Shown one piece after another: positions 43,347 through 52,991 of a stretch of 64,000 bases of DNA. Under the pieces are notes generated by a model, which worked only from the letters and a program-made list of their open reading frames with translations, searched no databases and was not told the origin of the DNA. The translations under genes were made by a program, and so were the position numbers. This DNA is from Paenibacillus sp. MBLB1832 (GTDB lineage Bacteria; Bacillota; Bacilli; Paenibacillales; NBRC-103111): NCBI RefSeq assembly GCF_032271945.1, contig NZ_CP130319.1, positions 1,693,001 through 1,757,000 on the forward strand, given 5' to 3'. The first letter of the stretch is position 1; every line of letters begins with the position of its first letter.

Positions 43347-46300
43347 ATGAATGACAAGAAACGTAAGAAGATATTTCGTTTTACAGCTCCCATACTCGCC
43401 CTAGCCGGCATTTTGCTGGCAGGCTCCGGTATTGCCTACGCTGACCGTGATCCTTGGCTTGAACCGTTCTCCCAAGATAGCATCTGGAACACGCCCATAG
43501 GCTCCAATGCCGATTATCAAGCTCAGGGATACTTTCCCGTGTCACCGAATATGTACATGGCAGCCGACGTTGAACTGAAGTTCAAGGCGAAGGCGACAGA
43601 TCCGATCCGGACCATCTATGCACCGAACAGCTGGACTAACCGCTGTGCGGGTACTAACGATCCACAAGGAACCATGTATGTGCCGGATGATGCAATTGTT
43701 GACGATGCGATCACGACAGGCGGCATCTACTACACACCAAACGCTGTCACCGGCATTCTGCAACCGGACGGTCATACGTTGGTACAGCTGGAGCCCATGT
43801 GCCGGAATGTGGAGGGAGGGCCAGTATACGGGTATCGATATACACCAGATCAGGATATATTCCAAAAAGGCATCAACGGCACCCATTGGGGCTCAGGCCT
43901 TTCCGGTTTCGGCGGATCTATCCGCTTTGGCGAACTGACCGGCAGCAATTCCATTAAACATGCGATTAAATTTAACGTATGGGGCAATTATCTGTACTAT
44001 AACGCGAAAGATACCACGCCGGGCTACCGCTGGCCTGCGGATCGTGCAGATAGCGGCGCTCCAACGCAATACCATGGGACAGACCCGCGTTTCAAAATGG
44101 GCGCGCTGCTAGCGATCCCACCTTCCACAACGGCTGAACAGCTTGGGTTGAAGACACAAGCGGGATTAAAATTATTTAAGGCTCTGCAGGACTATGGTGC
44201 TTATATAGCGGACGATACGGGCTGGGACTCTTACGGTTGGGATATGGATAAGAATGCCTATGGTGAATTCCAAGAGAAATTTGGTTACGGGTTCGATGCC
44301 GGATCAGGTTCAACCGGATCGGCAGGGGATTGGTACAAGGACAATGTGGCGCTGATCAAAGCATTGGCCATTATCAATAATAATAGCCCGACCAGCGTTG
44401 GCGGCGGCGGTACTCCGCGTGTATCGCTGGCCGACCCTAATTTCGGACCGACGGACGAAATTGCTCCTACTGCTCCGGGCAGCTTGGTCTTATCCGATAA
44501 AACCACGAATTCGGTTACCCTCTCATGGGCGCCTTCCACCGATAACAATGCCATCATGGAGTACGACATTTACAATAATGGCAAAAAGGTGGGCGAAACC
44601 TACGGTAAAACTAGCTTTACGGTAAAAGGACTTGCCAAGAATACCGAATACACATTCAAAGTGAAAGCACTGGATACAGGCTTGAATCCTTCGACATACA
44701 GTAATGAAATCACCGTACGAACCTTCGACGGATATTTCAATAACTTCAATGATAATACGGCCCAAGGTTGGTCACTTAGCAGCAACAGCACCTTGGAATA
44801 CGGCCATCTGAAGATGACGAACTGGGGCGGCTCCGCTACGGCGATCTATGACAACAGGTTGTTTGCCATCCAGGGTGGCTATTATAAATACAGTATCAAA
44901 TTCCAATCAATAGCTGCGGATAATAACGGTAAAAGCCGGGCCTATTTCAATTACCAGGACACTGACAACACCTACTATGTGGAGATCGGCGGGGGCAGCA
45001 CCAACACAATTACCTTAAACAAGCGTACTGCCGGAGTTACGAAAACGCTAGCTACATCAGCAGTATCCTTCCCGATAAACAATTGGGATTGGCCGACCAT
45101 CGAGATTAAGTATGAATCAGGCGGCATCATCAGTGTCACTGGCGTTAGAGGATCGACCCGTACCACATTAATCAATCCCGTGACGGATACCACCTTCACG
45201 TCTGGCAAAGTGGGCGTTGCTGCCCTCAATACGGAATCGCTTGCCGATGATGTTTCGGTGCTTATGGATAGCCCGAATACGGACCCGGACGTGACACCTC
45301 CTCCTGTGCCTGTTAATTTGACATCGCCTTCCCAAACCTACAACTCTATCATTTTGAACTGGAGAGGTACGACGGATGTCAGCGGAATCGCAGAGTATCA
45401 GATATACCGTGATGGCACTTTGATCGGCACGACCCTCAATACAACCTTCACTGCAGGGTCGTTGACACCGGCCACCACATACAGCTTCACTATCAAGGCG
45501 AAGGATGGAGCAGGCAATGTATCAGCCGCAACTGCTCCACTTACGATCCGAACCACTGACATCCTGGTCAATCAGCAATACGCGATTAATTTTGACGATG
45601 GTCAAGCAATCGGATGGGTGTTGAATTCAGCCTCTGTCTCCAATAAAAAGCTTCAGACCGGCAACTGGAACGGTGCATCAAGCGCCTATTACGCAGCTGG
45701 TAAATTCTCAGGCAGCTACGTCTATAAGGCAGACGTCAGCGGCAACGGCAGCGATAAGTCTAATTTCCTGAGAATGTTTTTTAACTACACCAATGATCAG
45801 AATACGTACTTAATAGAAGCAGGAGGCGGGGCCTCAAGTTCCGTTCAGTTGAAAAAGGTGGTTGGCGGCACAGAGACCGTTCTCGGCACCTACAATGCGT
45901 ACCTTCTGCAGCTAGGCGCTACCATAGAGATCCGTTACAACCAGGGATCCATTACCGTCATTGGCAAAATGGGTGATACGTATACCACTCTCTTTGATCG
46001 GGTGGTGGATAAGAGCTTGACCGAGGGGACTATAGGGGGTGGCGCGCAGTGGAACTACGCGTACTTTGACAATATTTCCGTCTCGATCCTAACGCCTGTC
46101 CAAGATACGACGCCTCCAACCGCTCCGTCATATCTGACCGTTGCAAACCAAGGGTTGACCACGGCTGATCTGACTTGGACGGCTTCAACCGATGAGGTGG
46201 GTGTAAGCGGCTACTCGATTTACCGTAACGGCCAATACTTGGCCAGCGTCAACGGAAGCCAAAAGACATACAAAGTGACAGGGCTGTCACCAGCCACAAA

Positions 46301-47813
46301 CTATACCTTTACGGTGAAAGCACTGGACGATGCGGGCAATGTATCTGAAGCCAGCAACACAGCGAGTGTTACGACCGACAGTGTACCGGTGAACCAGCCG
46401 TATGCCAATAATTTTAACAGTGGGAATATCGCTTCCTGGATCTTGGACAGCAGCTCCACTGTACAATATAACTCCTTACAGCTTGGCAATTGGGGAGGAG
46501 CGGCAGAAGCCATTTATAAGGGCAGCCTGTATGCCAACAGCTACAGCATCCAGGTGGACGTTAGTGCATGGGGGACAGGGCAGTACAATGTGACCAGACT
46601 ACTCTTCGGGTATAAGGATAGCAAGAATACGTATGTACTCGAAGGGGGAGGTCAGGCTACAGATCCCGTCGTCCTGAAGAAGCTCGTTAACGGAAGCGAA
46701 ACCGTTCTCGGTTCCTATCGGTCAGGGTACGATGTAAAGAATGGTGCAACACTGAAAGTTAAGGTTGCCACCGGAACCATTACGGTGACTGGCATCAAGA
46801 ATGGTTTAGAAACGGTGTTAATAAGTGGCGTGAAGGACAACACATACCCAGACGGGTACGTAGGCTTCGGCGCCCAATATAACTATGCCTTCTTCGACAA
46901 CTTCACCATCGGCGGGTTCGCTGATGTGACGCCTCCTACCGTACCGGCTCATCTGGTATCGACGGCTCAAACTGGCAAGTCCATAGACTTGGCGTGGGAC
47001 GCATCGACGGATGATAACGGTACTGTAACGTATGAGGTTTATCGTGACGGGGCGCTCACAGCAACTGCAACCGAACCGAAAGCGACCATCAGCGGGCTGA
47101 GTGAAGGAACTCTATATCATTTTACAGTGCTTGCGAGGGATGCTGCAGGCAATGCATCCGCAGCCAGTATTGAGCTTGCGGTTGGTACGAAGGATACAAC
47201 TCCGCCGGTCACCACGGTTCAAATTGATCCTGCCGCACCGAATGGAACGAACGGTTGGTATGTATCTAATGTGACAATGACCCTGTCGGCCACGGATAAC
47301 GTGTCTGTCACTAGCACTACATACCGAATAAACGGTGGTGCATGGACTTCTTATTCCGGCGGGAACGTACTGGCCGGCTTGGCAGATGGTGTCTATCAAG
47401 TGGATTACTACAGCACGGACACTTCGGGCAATATGGAAGCCGTTCAATCCAACACGATTCAATTGGACCGTACGCTCCCCACTGCTGCTGTGACTGTGGA
47501 TAAACCGGTGCTATGGTCCCCCAATAATAAACTTATATCCGTGGGTGTCAAGGTCAACCCGACGGATGCTGCGTCCGGAATCAAATCCTATGTCCTTACA
47601 TCCATTACCGCCAATGAGAGCAGCATGAATCCGTCCACGGATATCGTAGGAGCTAATTATGGAACCGGCGACACGGACTTCCAGCTCCTTGCTGCACGCG
47701 ATGGCAGCGGAACAGGCAGAATCTATACCATTATCTATACCGTCACAGACATGGCGGGTTATACCACAAATGTTAGCGTACAAGTAACGGTTCCCCATGA
47801 CAGAGGGGCATAA
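43347..47813 (+). CDS. Large secreted multidomain protein with unassigned N-terminal SIWN domain
   Basis: 1488 residues. Signal peptide (about 1-32), then a domain of about 330 residues that I cannot assign: DPWLEPFSQDSIWNTPIGSN, NDPQGTMYVPDD, LQPDGHTLVQLEPMCR, THWGSGLSGFGGSIRFGEL, GYRWPADRADSGAPTQY, LQDYGAYIADDTGWDSYGWD. It is shared with the next large gene. Then FN3 modules at about 370-460, 650-737, 920-1010 and 1193-1281 alternate with three concanavalin-like sandwiches (about 460-648, 738-917, 1011-1191), followed by an OmpL47-like module (about 1283-1375) and a C-terminal beta domain. The architecture is that of an extracellular glycan-active enzyme. GGAGG lies rather far (about 13 nt) from ATG 43347. 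Confidence 0.8.
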   Translation: MNDKKRKKIFRFTAPILALAGILLAGSGIAYADRDPWLEPFSQDSIWNTPIGSNADYQAQGYFPVSPNMYMAADVELKFKAKATDPIRTIYAPNSWTNRCAGTNDPQGTMYVPDDAIVDDAITTGGIYYTPNAVTGILQPDGHTLVQLEPMCRNVEGGPVYGYRYTPDQDIFQKGINGTHWGSGLSGFGGSIRFGELTGSNSIKHAIKFNVWGNYLYYNAKDTTPGYRWPADRADSGAPTQYHGTDPRFKMGALLAIPPSTTAEQLGLKTQAGLKLFKALQDYGAYIADDTGWDSYGWDMDKNAYGEFQEKFGYGFDAGSGSTGSAGDWYKDNVALIKALAIINNNSPTSVGGGGTPRVSLADPNFGPTDEIAPTAPGSLVLSDKTTNSVTLSWAPSTDNNAIMEYDIYNNGKKVGETYGKTSFTVKGLAKNTEYTFKVKALDTGLNPSTYSNEITVRTFDGYFNNFNDNTAQGWSLSSNSTLEYGHLKMTNWGGSATAIYDNRLFAIQGGYYKYSIKFQSIAADNNGKSRAYFNYQDTDNTYYVEIGGGSTNTITLNKRTAGVTKTLATSAVSFPINNWDWPTIEIKYESGGIISVTGVRGSTRTTLINPVTDTTFTSGKVGVAALNTESLADDVSVLMDSPNTDPDVTPPPVPVNLTSPSQTYNSIILNWRGTTDVSGIAEYQIYRDGTLIGTTLNTTFTAGSLTPATTYSFTIKAKDGAGNVSAATAPLTIRTTDILVNQQYAINFDDGQAIGWVLNSASVSNKKLQTGNWNGASSAYYAAGKFSGSYVYKADVSGNGSDKSNFLRMFFNYTNDQNTYLIEAGGGASSSVQLKKVVGGTETVLGTYNAYLLQLGATIEIRYNQGSITVIGKMGDTYTTLFDRVVDKSLTEGTIGGGAQWNYAYFDNISVSILTPVQDTTPPTAPSYLTVANQGLTTADLTWTASTDEVGVSGYSIYRNGQYLASVNGSQKTYKVTGLSPATNYTFTVKALDDAGNVSEASNTASVTTDSVPVNQPYANNFNSGNIASWILDSSSTVQYNSLQLGNWGGAAEAIYKGSLYANSYSIQVDVSAWGTGQYNVTRLLFGYKDSKNTYVLEGGGQATDPVVLKKLVNGSETVLGSYRSGYDVKNGATLKVKVATGTITVTGIKNGLETVLISGVKDNTYPDGYVGFGAQYNYAFFDNFTIGGFADVTPPTVPAHLVSTAQTGKSIDLAWDASTDDNGTVTYEVYRDGALTATATEPKATISGLSEGTLYHFTVLARDAAGNASAASIELAVGTKDTTPPVTTVQIDPAAPNGTNGWYVSNVTMTLSATDNVSVTSTTYRINGGAWTSYSGGNVLAGLADGVYQVDYYSTDTSGNMEAVQSNTIQLDRTLPTAAVTVDKPVLWSPNNKLISVGVKVNPTDAASGIKSYVLTSITANESSMNPSTDIVGANYGTGDTDFQLLAARDGSGTGRIYTIIYTVTDMAGYTTNVSVQVTVPHDRGA

Positions 47814-47827
47814 TCCAATATGAATAG

Positions 47828-47868
47828 AAGAAGAATCGGCCTTCACTTTGGAGTCGGTTCTTCTTGTT
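47828..47868 (+). terminator. Rho-independent terminator
   Basis: AAGAAGAATCGGC (47828-47840) pairs with GTCGGTTCTTCTT (47853-47865), with two G-U pairs. It closes the 1488-residue gene. Confidence 0.65.
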
Positions 47869-47959
47869 CAATAACCACCGATTTGTGTTATCAAACACCA
47901 AAAATTACTATCGTCGCCCCATCAATTAAACTTTATAATTGGAAATTATAGGAATTTCA

Positions 47960-48249
47960 AATATTCGATTTGGACGCCCCGATGCGACAGAGTTGGAGGT
48001 GGAACAGGCAGCGAAAGCGGCGGAAAGTCAACGATAGCACAACTTCTAATGGGCTTCTATGAACCGTCGAAAGGACAGATTCTTGTAAATGGCAAACCGC
48101 TCAAGGATTATCATAACAGCGCCTGGATGAAGAAGATCAACATCGTATTTCAGGAGCCTTATGATACATTGATGGAGGAAGGAACTGTCTATTCGAATCT
48201 GGTCCGTATGCTAGAGGAAGAGGAGTATGCGAAACTCATTCCGACTTAA
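47960..48249 (+). pseudogene. Scrambled fragments of an ABC exporter ATPase
   Basis: Two pieces of an MsbA/BmrA-like exporter ATPase in the wrong order. 47960-48022 reads NIRFGRPDATELEVEQAAKA, normally downstream of the Q-loop. It runs, in another frame, into GKSTIAQLLMGFYEPSKGQI (from about 48018), which includes the end of Walker A, then NGKPLKDYHNSAWMKKINIV and FQEP with the Q-loop, and degenerates to a stop at 48249. Signature, Walker B and all membrane parts are missing. It is a recombination scar; the rest of 47869-48360 is AT-rich and shows no gene. Confidence 0.7.
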
Positions 48250-48360
48250 AGAAACACCATTTTATTATATAAAAATCCGAAATTTATTATATATAATGGT
48301 AGAAGTATCCAGTATATTTATTGCAATATCCCCATTAAAAGTTGTCATAACCAAAGATGG

Positions 48361-48408
48361 CATCTTTTAATTAATAAAAATAGAAAGCGCATTCTTTTTT
48401 AAAAGATG
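48361..48408. promoter_or_regulatory. Palindrome with cre-like core upstream of the second SIWN-domain gene
   Basis: CATCTTTTAA (48361-48370) and TTAAAAGATG (48399-48408) are perfect inverted arms, with A- and T-runs inside and AGAAAGCGCATTCT (48382-48395), similar to a cre site at 11 of 14 positions, in the centre. It could be an operator or a bidirectional terminator. Confidence 0.5.
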
Positions 48409-48418
48409 TATATTTTGT

Positions 48419-48474
48419 AAGGAGGTGATCTCGAGTTCAAATAAACGGAAGGCCGTCGTCACTCAACTCCGTTT
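48419..48474 (+). promoter_or_regulatory. Extended Shine-Dalgarno match and hairpin in the 5' leader
   Basis: AAGGAGGTGATC (48419-48430) is complementary to the full 3' end of 16S rRNA, yet the gene start is 80 nt further on at 48511 with its own GGAGG. Between them AAACGGA (48443-48449) pairs with TCCGTTT (48468-48474). It may be a standby ribosome site or a leader control element. Confidence 0.45.
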
Positions 48475-48510
48475 GTAAAAAACCAAAAACATATTCAAGG
48501 AGGAATGTTC

Positions 48511-51018
48511 ATGTATGAAAGTCGTTCCAGATTGCGTCGTCTAGGTTCTGTCATGTCCACAGCTGTATTAATAGCATCCGCCTTTACGGTCGTCGTCACT
48601 CCAGCCAGCGCCGCAACGTCCCGTGATCCTTGGCTGTGGCCTTTTACACCTGACAGCATTTGGAATATGCCCATCGGTTCCAATGCAGTCTATACAGACA
48701 TCAATCTTCCGGCAGGTGCAACCAATTATATGGCCGTGGATTGGGAGTATAAATTCAAAGCCAAGAGCACGGACCCGGTCAAGACCATTTATGCTCCGAA
48801 CGATTGGAAATACCGCTGCACGGGGTCGAAGGATCCCCAAGGTACCATGTATCTGCCTAACGATGTGATTGTCCCAGATGCGAGAGTGGCCAACGGAAAC
48901 TATGAGACACCGAATAATGTATCCTCGATCCTGCAGCCCGACGGGAACACGATCGTGCAGTTGGAGCCGATGTGCCGCGATGTAGCCGGAGGGGATGTTT
49001 GGGGATACCGAAACCCGACCAACGATACACAGCTGACCAGCACGGGTTATTACGGTACCCATTTCGGCTCCGGGCTCTCGGGCTTCGGCGGATCGATCCG
49101 CCACGGCGAGCTTTGGTCGCCCGAACCGCTGCACCATGCTTTAAAATTCAATATTTGGGGCACTTATTTGTACTACAATGCTTCCGACCCGACTCCGGGC
49201 TACCGCTGGCCGGCTGACCGAGCAGACGCCGGTGCGCCAACGCAATATTTTGGTTCCAATCCGAAGCTGGAGATGGGATCGCTAGTAGCCATTGCGCCTT
49301 CGGTCACGGAAGCAAGTCTTGGTTTGAAAACGGATGCAGCTAAGAAACTGTTCCATGCCCTTCAGGATTATGGCGCCTATCTTGCGGACGATACCGGTTG
49401 GGACTCCTATGCATGGGATATGGATTTAGAGGCATACAAGGAATTTTCCGAAGTAACAGGCTACGACGCCCAACAAGGTTCGGGAGCGTCCGGCGGTGCG
49501 AAAGACTGGTGGGATGACAACAATAAGCTAATTACGGCCATGAAGCTGATTGACAACAATGGTCCGAACAGCATTGGCGGAGGCGGAACCCCCCGTGCTC
49601 CACTAGCGCCATCTACATTCAGTGCTACGGATTCTACAGCTCCATCCACACCAAGCAGCCTTCGCGTAACAGGCAAGTCGACCTCCACGGTGACCCTCAA
49701 CTGGACCTCCTCTTCCGACAATGTGAGGGTGATGGAATATGACATTTATCAAGGAAGTACGAAGGTTGGTTCCACCTATGGTGCCACCTCTTACACCGTC
49801 AAGGGATTATCACCCAACACCTCATACACCTTTACCGTGAAGGCGAAGGATACTGGACTCAACACCTCAGGATCAAGCAATGGCGTTACAATCAGTACAT
49901 ACGACGGGTACAACACGGATTTCAGCAATCTTACAGGCTGGACACTCAGCAACTCGTCTAATGTATTCCTACAGTACGGCTTATTGGAATCCTCCAATTG
50001 GGGCGGAAAGGAATATGCATTCTACTCAGGCAAAATCTTCAGCGCACCGAGTGCCGGCAATAACTACGTATACCGCGTCCAATTGAAATCTGATTCCGGC
50101 GACAACTACGGCAAAACGCGGGTATATGTCAACTTCACGGACAGCAGCAACAATTATTTCGTTCAGTTGGGCGGCGGATCATCTAACACAGTAGAATTAT
50201 TTAAAACCTCCGGCGGAACAGAGACCAAGCTTGCCACTTATCCGGGCAGCTACCCCATTCCCAATAATCAGATGACGGAGATCGCGGTTAAGTACGAGAA
50301 CGGCGGCTATATCACAATCACGGGAACGAAGGGCAGCACGATGACTACATTGTTCGACCGTGTACAGGATACCACTTTTACCTCTGGTAAAATCGGACTG
50401 GGCACTGCCAACACCCAATCGTTCTTCGACAATGCTAGCGTGGTGGTGAACGAGCAGCCGGTGGTGAACAGCTGGACAACCGATTTTAATAGCTTGAACG
50501 GATGGACGACCAGCAATGCAACGAACGTGACACTTGCTTTCGCACAACTGGAGCTCTCCAATTGGAGCGGCCGGGAGTTTGCCTTCTATAAAGACCAATC
50601 ATATTCCGCTCCGACAGCCTCCAACAAATACACCTATAAGGTGCAGCTCAAGACCGACTCGGGAGATAACTATGGTAAAACCTTCGTTTATTTCAATTAC
50701 ACGGACATCAACAACACCTACTTCGTCCGATTCGGCGGAGGAACGGCCAATTCGGTGGAGCTCGGCAAACGAATCGGGGGAACCGATACGGTAATTGCCT
50801 CTTACTCGGGCAGCTACCCAATCCCCAATTCAATCTATACGGAAATTGCCGTCACCTACGAGAACGGCGGATTGATCACCGTGACTGGCAATAAGAATGG
50901 TACCGCCACCTCCTTGTTCAATAAGGTTCAAGACACAGCGTTTAACTCAGGCAAGGTTGGTGTTGGAACGCTCAATACGCAATCCTTCTTCGACAATGCC
51001 AGTGTAACGGCACAATAA
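48511..51018 (+). CDS. Secreted SIWN-domain protein with FN3 and two concanavalin-like modules
   Basis: 835 residues from ATG 48511 (GGAGG 7 nt upstream; ATG 48505 is too close). Signal peptide to about ASAA, then the same unassigned domain as the 43.3-kb protein (about 40-370): PFTPDSIWNMPIGSNAVY, KDPQGTMYLPND, ILQPDGNTIVQLEPMCRDV, THFGSGLSGFGGSIRHGEL, GYRWPADRADAGAPTQYFG, LADDTGWDSYAWDMD. One FN3 (about 375-465) and two concanavalin-like sandwiches with matching DNYGKT...YFVQLGGG and YFVRFGGG strands follow. Likely an extracellular enzyme on the same glycan as its paralogue. Confidence 0.8.
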   Translation: MYESRSRLRRLGSVMSTAVLIASAFTVVVTPASAATSRDPWLWPFTPDSIWNMPIGSNAVYTDINLPAGATNYMAVDWEYKFKAKSTDPVKTIYAPNDWKYRCTGSKDPQGTMYLPNDVIVPDARVANGNYETPNNVSSILQPDGNTIVQLEPMCRDVAGGDVWGYRNPTNDTQLTSTGYYGTHFGSGLSGFGGSIRHGELWSPEPLHHALKFNIWGTYLYYNASDPTPGYRWPADRADAGAPTQYFGSNPKLEMGSLVAIAPSVTEASLGLKTDAAKKLFHALQDYGAYLADDTGWDSYAWDMDLEAYKEFSEVTGYDAQQGSGASGGAKDWWDDNNKLITAMKLIDNNGPNSIGGGGTPRAPLAPSTFSATDSTAPSTPSSLRVTGKSTSTVTLNWTSSSDNVRVMEYDIYQGSTKVGSTYGATSYTVKGLSPNTSYTFTVKAKDTGLNTSGSSNGVTISTYDGYNTDFSNLTGWTLSNSSNVFLQYGLLESSNWGGKEYAFYSGKIFSAPSAGNNYVYRVQLKSDSGDNYGKTRVYVNFTDSSNNYFVQLGGGSSNTVELFKTSGGTETKLATYPGSYPIPNNQMTEIAVKYENGGYITITGTKGSTMTTLFDRVQDTTFTSGKIGLGTANTQSFFDNASVVVNEQPVVNSWTTDFNSLNGWTTSNATNVTLAFAQLELSNWSGREFAFYKDQSYSAPTASNKYTYKVQLKTDSGDNYGKTFVYFNYTDINNTYFVRFGGGTANSVELGKRIGGTDTVIASYSGSYPIPNSIYTEIAVTYENGGLITVTGNKNGTATSLFNKVQDTAFNSGKVGVGTLNTQSFFDNASVTAQ

Positions 51019-51066
51019 GCTGAGCCTATTTAACCTATTCCCCTATTATGAAAGGAGCCTTTTTCT

Positions 51067-52641
51067 ATGAATTGGAGAAAATCCATCGCAGCACTATCCG
51101 TAACAACCCTTTTGGTCGGCTTTTCGGTCATTGGTAGTGAAAGGGCATCGGCAGACACCACTCCACTCAAGATTATGCCGTTAGGAGACTCTTTGACGGA
51201 GGGATACGGCAACTTTGTCGGGGGTTATCGGGTTGATTTGTACACCAAGCTTATCAATGCCGGAATCAACTTCGACTTCGTTGGTTCTGCAAGTGGAGGC
51301 CCGTCTACACTGCCTGATAAGAATCATCAGGGCATGGTCGGCTGGCGAATCGATGAGCTGATCTCGAAGCCGGACTGGGGCACCACCATTGAGGGATGGT
51401 TAAATACCTATCAGCCGGACATGGTGCTGCTTCAAGCCGGGACGAACGACGTCAATCAGAACTACGATTATGCCACCTGCTGGTCACGTCTGAACGATCT
51501 GATCGACCGGATCATAGCCAATCGTCCCAATGCTTACATAGTCGTAAGCACCATTCCGAACGACGGCTATTTTGCGTATAATGACCGTGCGGCTGTCTAT
51601 AATGCTGGAATCCCGGATATTGTGTACAAGAAGGCTTCACAGGGTAAGAAGATTTACCTTGTTGACAACTTTAATGCAGGCACGATTTACCCGGATGATT
51701 TCGGATATGGAGATGGTTGGCAGGACCAAGTGCACTTCAACTGGAACGGATATGCCAAACATGCGAACAACTGGTTCGCCAAGATCCAGAATATTCTACA
51801 GCCTTCCGATTTCACAGCACCATCCACCCCGCAGCCGTTGTGGGCTGCTTCCAAAACAAATACCAGTGTGACCCTAAATTGGAGCGCATCCTCAGACAAT
51901 GTAAAGGTGGACCATTATGAAATTTATCAAAATACAGCAACAGGTCCAGTTTACGCAGGTCATTCCTACACCAATGCTGTGACACTTACCGGACTAACTG
52001 CCGACACCGCGTATCAGTTCGAAATCAAGGCCTACGATGCCGAGGGCAATGCGTCTGCGGCCAGCTATTGGTTGAGTGTGACCACCAATGCGACGGCGGA
52101 CACGGTCAATCTGTTCTCCGATAATTTCAATGATCGCTATGCTGACGGCTGGAAAACCAGCGAAGGGCAGTGGATTGTGAATAATGGGGAATACGTGAAG
52201 AGCACCGGCGACTCTGGACGGGCAATTATTGGCGATTATGCCTGGGCTAATTATGCGGTGCAAGGAACTGTCGTGCCTTCTAACAGTAAGAGCAGTGTGG
52301 GCATTCTCGGGCGAGTACAATCGAACGACAACTCGTTGTTCTATCAATTGGATCTGAATACCGACGGAACAACGAAGAAATGGTCCATCAAGAAATTCAC
52401 CGGATTGTTCTCTTCCACGACGCTTGCTTCCGGCACCTATACTTACACTGGCGGCACACCGTACCTACTCAAGCTTTCTATGAATGGCTCCACTTTGTCC
52501 GCTTCCATTTCAACGGACAATGGCCTGAACTACTCACCATTGGGGAGTGCGACCGATTCTGCGTATACCGCGGGGAAAGCGGGGGTCAGGACAGACGGAA
52601 CCGGGTCCCACTTCGACAACTTTAAGGTGACTGCGAATTGA
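51067..52641 (+). CDS. Secreted SGNH/GDSL hydrolase (CE3-like) with FN3 and concanavalin-like modules
   Basis: 524 residues. Signal peptide to about residue 29. The SGNH domain (about 33-235) shows block I MPLGDSLTEG with nucleophile Ser42, GGYRVDLY, block III LLQAGTNDV, and block V DQVHFNWNGY with Asp220 and His223, the pattern of CE3 acetylxylan esterases. Then an FN3 module (about 247-341) and a concanavalin-like module (about 347-524). It would deacetylate the glycan outside the cell, opening it to the other secreted enzymes. AAAGGAG precedes ATG 51067. Confidence 0.85.
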   Translation: MNWRKSIAALSVTTLLVGFSVIGSERASADTTPLKIMPLGDSLTEGYGNFVGGYRVDLYTKLINAGINFDFVGSASGGPSTLPDKNHQGMVGWRIDELISKPDWGTTIEGWLNTYQPDMVLLQAGTNDVNQNYDYATCWSRLNDLIDRIIANRPNAYIVVSTIPNDGYFAYNDRAAVYNAGIPDIVYKKASQGKKIYLVDNFNAGTIYPDDFGYGDGWQDQVHFNWNGYAKHANNWFAKIQNILQPSDFTAPSTPQPLWAASKTNTSVTLNWSASSDNVKVDHYEIYQNTATGPVYAGHSYTNAVTLTGLTADTAYQFEIKAYDAEGNASAASYWLSVTTNATADTVNLFSDNFNDRYADGWKTSEGQWIVNNGEYVKSTGDSGRAIIGDYAWANYAVQGTVVPSNSKSSVGILGRVQSNDNSLFYQLDLNTDGTTKKWSIKKFTGLFSSTTLASGTYTYTGGTPYLLKLSMNGSTLSASISTDNGLNYSPLGSATDSAYTAGKAGVRTDGTGSHFDNFKVTAN

Positions 52642-52688
52642 GTATGTAGTCCTGGAAAGTAGATATATCAAAGAAACTATGCTACTAG

Positions 52689-52722
52689 CGCGCATCGATA
52701 TTTCAATCGATGCGCGTTTTTT
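52689..52722 (+). terminator. Rho-independent terminator
   Basis: CGCGCATCGAT (52689-52699) pairs perfectly with ATCGATGCGCG (52706-52716), followed by T6. It ends the secreted-enzyme stretch. Confidence 0.85.
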
Positions 52723-52881
52723 AGTTTGAATTTGAAACCGCTGCCGAATACAACCTACTTGTTGAATGGTAGAGGCAAGGTCGCTGTTAGCGGCGAGAGC
52801 TTTGAATAACCTCTTTCCCGAATACCGGCGAATACTAGGTAGAATCTTCTGCATAATGGCATGTCAAACTGACCTAGGACG

Positions 52882-52926
52882 GACATCTTTTGCAGGATAA
52901 CCGGCTGTTGCAAAAGATGTCTGTTT
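52882..52926 (+). repeat. Long inverted repeat upstream of the dead isomerase
   Basis: GACATCTTTTGCA (52882-52894) and TGCAAAAGATGTC (52909-52921) are perfect inverted arms, 14-nt loop, followed by TGTTTC. It could be a terminator or an operator. The stretch 52723-52881 otherwise holds nothing I recognise. Confidence 0.5.
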
Positions 52927-52991
52927 CTTTATGATGCAGTCAAGCCTAAAATGTAAGTGAACAACACTGATGGAGACAAGGAGAACTATTG

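Noticed and set aside
48425..48478. GTG-started 17-codon frame in the leader of the 48.5-kb gene, as a leader peptide
   Set aside because: The GTG lies inside the Shine-Dalgarno match itself, leaving no spacing for initiation, and the codons show no regulatory run.
44700..50960. Repeated FN3 and concanavalin-like coding repeats as a tandem DNA repeat or CRISPR-like array
   Set aside because: The repetition is at protein module level, with diverged DNA and no short regular repeat-spacer pattern.
52534..52854. Minus-strand frame of 106 codons over the end of the SGNH gene and the following gap
   Set aside because: It overlaps a well-supported gene end and a perfect terminator, has no ribosome site and matches no family I know.
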